A DNA stretch of 7,033 nucleotides from Comamonadaceae bacterium. GTDB taxonomy: Bacteria; Pseudomonadota; Gammaproteobacteria; Burkholderiales; Burkholderiaceae_C. The position numbers and the translations under genes were made by a program. The stretch's first letter is position 1, and each line of letters opens with the position of its first letter. Below are positions 5,611-7,033 of the stretch, piece after piece. Under the pieces are notes generated by a model. That model saw only the letters and a program-made list of their open reading frames with translations, did not search any database and had not been told where the DNA came from. Where the stretch lies: NCBI GenBank assembly GCA_027490485.1, contig JAIXYA010000106.1, forward strand, positions 1 through 7,033. The letters are read 5' to 3'.

Positions 5611-6810
5611 TCAAGAAGCAAACACCGGCAACGCTTCAAACTGGCCATTCAACAAAGCTTGGCTGTCGGCCCCCATCCATGACGACATCAAGGTGGCGTA
5701 GACGCGGCGAAAGTCAGTGGTGTGCTGCACATTGCCATCCGCGTTCAAGTTGGTGAGGCTGGGCGCTTGGCCGTAGTGACCACCTTTGAGGGCTTGGCCC
5801 ACCAAATACACCTGATTGGCCGTGCCGTGGTCGGTGCCCAAGCTGGTGTTCTCAGCGGCGCGGCGGCCAAACTCGGAATAGACCATCACGGTCACGTCTT
5901 TGTCGCGGCCAATGCGCTTCATGTCTTGCATGAAGCCGCTCACACCATCGGACACATAGGTGAGCAAGCGCTGGTGTTGCTCTGCTTGGTGCACATGGGT
6001 GTCAAAAGCGTTGTGGCGGTACGCCGTTTGGTAGATGCGGGTGGGCAATTGGGCGTTGATCATGGCCGCCACTTTGGGCAAGTCCATGGGCAAGATGCCG
6101 TAGTCCACAGGTGTTTTGTAGTTTCGCCACGCGGCTCGCACTTGCGCCGAGGCTTGCCGAGCGCTTTGCGCCACATCTTCCAAAAATTGCTGAGAGGCAT
6201 TGCCACTGGCCGCCCCGCTGCCCATGTCGGTATCAATCAGCGGACGGCTTTGGTACAGCCCTTTGCGGCCAAAACGATCGGGGTCGTCAAACACCACTGG
6301 CACATGCTTGGCGGCACGCACTGCCAGCGACTGTCGCTCATCAATGTTCACCAAAAAATTGGGTGTGAGTTGTGGGTCGATGGCGTCTGCCAAGCGACCC
6401 AACCAGCCGTAAGGCTCGCCGCCATTGGGCACACCGGTATGCCAGTAGGCGGCCGAGGTGAAGTGCGAATAAGACGGGTTGTCATAGCCGCAGCCATGCA
6501 CCACCGCCATCTGCCCCTCTTTGAACAAGCGCTCAAAACCGGCCATGCCGGGGTTGAAGCCATATTGATCGTCAATCTTGCGCAGTTTGTTGGGGCGAAT
6601 GCCAATCTTGGGGCGCAAGCGGTAATAGGTGTCATCCGCATACGGCACCAAGGTGTTGAAACCGTCGTTGGCGCCGGTGAGTTCCACCACCACCAAGATG
6701 CGCTTGTTGTCTGCTGCGAAAGAGGGGTTGCCAAAGGGCAGGGCAGCGCCTAGGCCCAAGCCTGCCAAGCCTTGCAAAAACTGTCGTCTGTGATGGGTAG
6801 GTGTGTGCAT
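5611..6810 (-). CDS. DUF1501 family protein, Tat-exported
   Basis: A 399-aa protein of unknown function. The N-terminus is a twin-arginine signal: HRRQFLQ (7-13, arginines at 8 and 9), a hydrophobic stretch to about 25, and a probable cleavage near SFA/AD (30-34). The protein should therefore be exported folded. Family hallmarks are VVELTGANDGFNTLVPY (41-57), NPSYSHFTSAAYW (111-123), MVYSEFGRR (309-317) and GTDHGT (325-330). The DxHG/EFGRR residues resemble metal-site segments of alkaline phosphatase/sulfatase-like folds, but no activity is assigned here. ATG 6810 lies 3 nt after the DUF1800 stop, with GGGA 6 nt before it as a plausible ribosome binding site. DUF1501 genes commonly follow DUF1800 genes, which supports joint function outside the cytoplasm. 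Confidence 0.93.
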   Translation of the reverse strand: MHTPTHHRRQFLQGLAGLGLGAALPFGNPSFAADNKRILVVVELTGANDGFNTLVPYADDTYYRLRPKIGIRPNKLRKIDDQYGFNPGMAGFERLFKEGQMAVVHGCGYDNPSYSHFTSAAYWHTGVPNGGEPYGWLGRLADAIDPQLTPNFLVNIDERQSLAVRAAKHVPVVFDDPDRFGRKGLYQSRPLIDTDMGSGAASGNASQQFLEDVAQSARQASAQVRAAWRNYKTPVDYGILPMDLPKVAAMINAQLPTRIYQTAYRHNAFDTHVHQAEQHQRLLTYVSDGVSGFMQDMKRIGRDKDVTVMVYSEFGRRAAENTSLGTDHGTANQVYLVGQALKGGHYGQAPSLTNLNADGNVQHTTDFRRVYATLMSSWMGADSQALLNGQFEALPVFAS

Positions 6811-6813
6811 GGC

Positions 6814-7033
6814 TTATCCCAATTGGTAGGCTGGCAGCGACAAGATCACATGCAAGGCGTTGCGTAAGGCGTCTTCCATGTAACTGTCGGCCTCTTGGAG
6901 CTTGGTGGTGCCCAAGTCTTGGCTCAGCATGGCGGCAATTTTGGCTTGTACCGAGGCATCTACTTTCACGGACAAAAAGCGCTTAACCATGTAGGCCACC
7001 GCGTCATCCGTGGTTTTGCATTTGGCTTGGCGA
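6814..7033 (-). CDS. DUF1800 family protein, C-terminal end only
   Basis: The frame is open from the right window edge to TAA at 6816-6814, giving the last 72 residues. The visible part contains AVAYMVKRFLSVKVD and ends ALHVILSLPAYQLG, the kind of tail (alpha-helical, finishing in a 'LxLSxPxxQL' pattern) seen in DUF1800 proteins. Its position directly before a DUF1501 gene supports the call, because the two families are commonly paired. The GTG at 6999 is internal rather than the true start, since the frame continues upstream of it. Family members are usually exported and about 450 aa or more; nothing else can be said from this fragment. Confidence 0.8.
   Translation of the reverse strand, partial: RQAKCKTTDDAVAYMVKRFLSVKVDASVQAKIAAMLSQDLGTTKLQEADSYMEDALRNALHVILSLPAYQLG

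Noticed and set aside
5722..6753. 343-codon open frame on the plus strand antisense to the DUF1501 gene
   Set aside because: It is the mirror of a well-recognised gene, is rich in His/Val/Gly as expected from antisense codon bias, and shows no family motif.
1..7033. tRNA or rRNA genes, CRISPR arrays, insertion sequences or phage genes
   Set aside because: No cloverleaf-like sequence, regularly spaced repeats, transposase motifs or phage proteins were seen on either strand.

Overview
The window looks like a chromosomal segment from a betaproteobacterium, probably Burkholderiales and perhaps Comamonadaceae. The best evidence is an EF-P with arginine at position 32 beside its dedicated rhamnosyltransferase EarP, together with the general look of the proteins. 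The genus cannot be fixed from this sequence alone. Genes are tightly packed: every recognised gene except one broken fragment lies on the minus strand, and no stretch longer than about 210 bases lacks a gene or gene remnant.

Right part (7033 down to 3956, minus strand): a run of four genes transcribed leftward. They are the C-terminal end of a DUF1800 protein, a Tat-exported DUF1501 protein, earP and efp. The spacings are 3 nt, about 2 nt (or a stop/start overlap) and 30 nt, so they read as one transcription unit. DUF1800 and DUF1501 form a familiar pair of exported proteins of unknown function. EarP transfers rhamnose to Arg32 of EF-P, the factor that relieves ribosome stalling at polyproline, so enzyme and substrate are adjacent.

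Middle (3210-3959, plus strand): the C-terminal part of a KpsC-type capsule polysaccharide Kdo-transferase. It lacks most of the gene and is interrupted by an in-frame TAA, with homology continuing on both sides of the stop. It is an isolated remnant with no other capsule genes in view. Its 3' end runs into the 3' end of efp and carries three closely spaced inverted repeats.

Left part (3001 down to 1, minus strand): a compact catabolic operon. It encodes a short-chain dehydrogenase (SDR), a RuBisCO-like protein (RLP) that keeps almost all RuBisCO active-site positions except the second lysine of the KPK motif, and a DUF1537 acid-sugar kinase that runs off the left edge. The RLP stop and kinase start overlap as GTGA. 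RLP plus DUF1537 kinase is the core of the known 3-oxo-isoapionate branch of D-apiose/apionate degradation, so the likely job is oxidation, phosphorylation and then RLP-catalysed C-C cleavage of a branched or acid sugar. The SDR partner, and the absence of other apionate genes from the window, leave the true substrate open. This operon is the most interesting part of the window.
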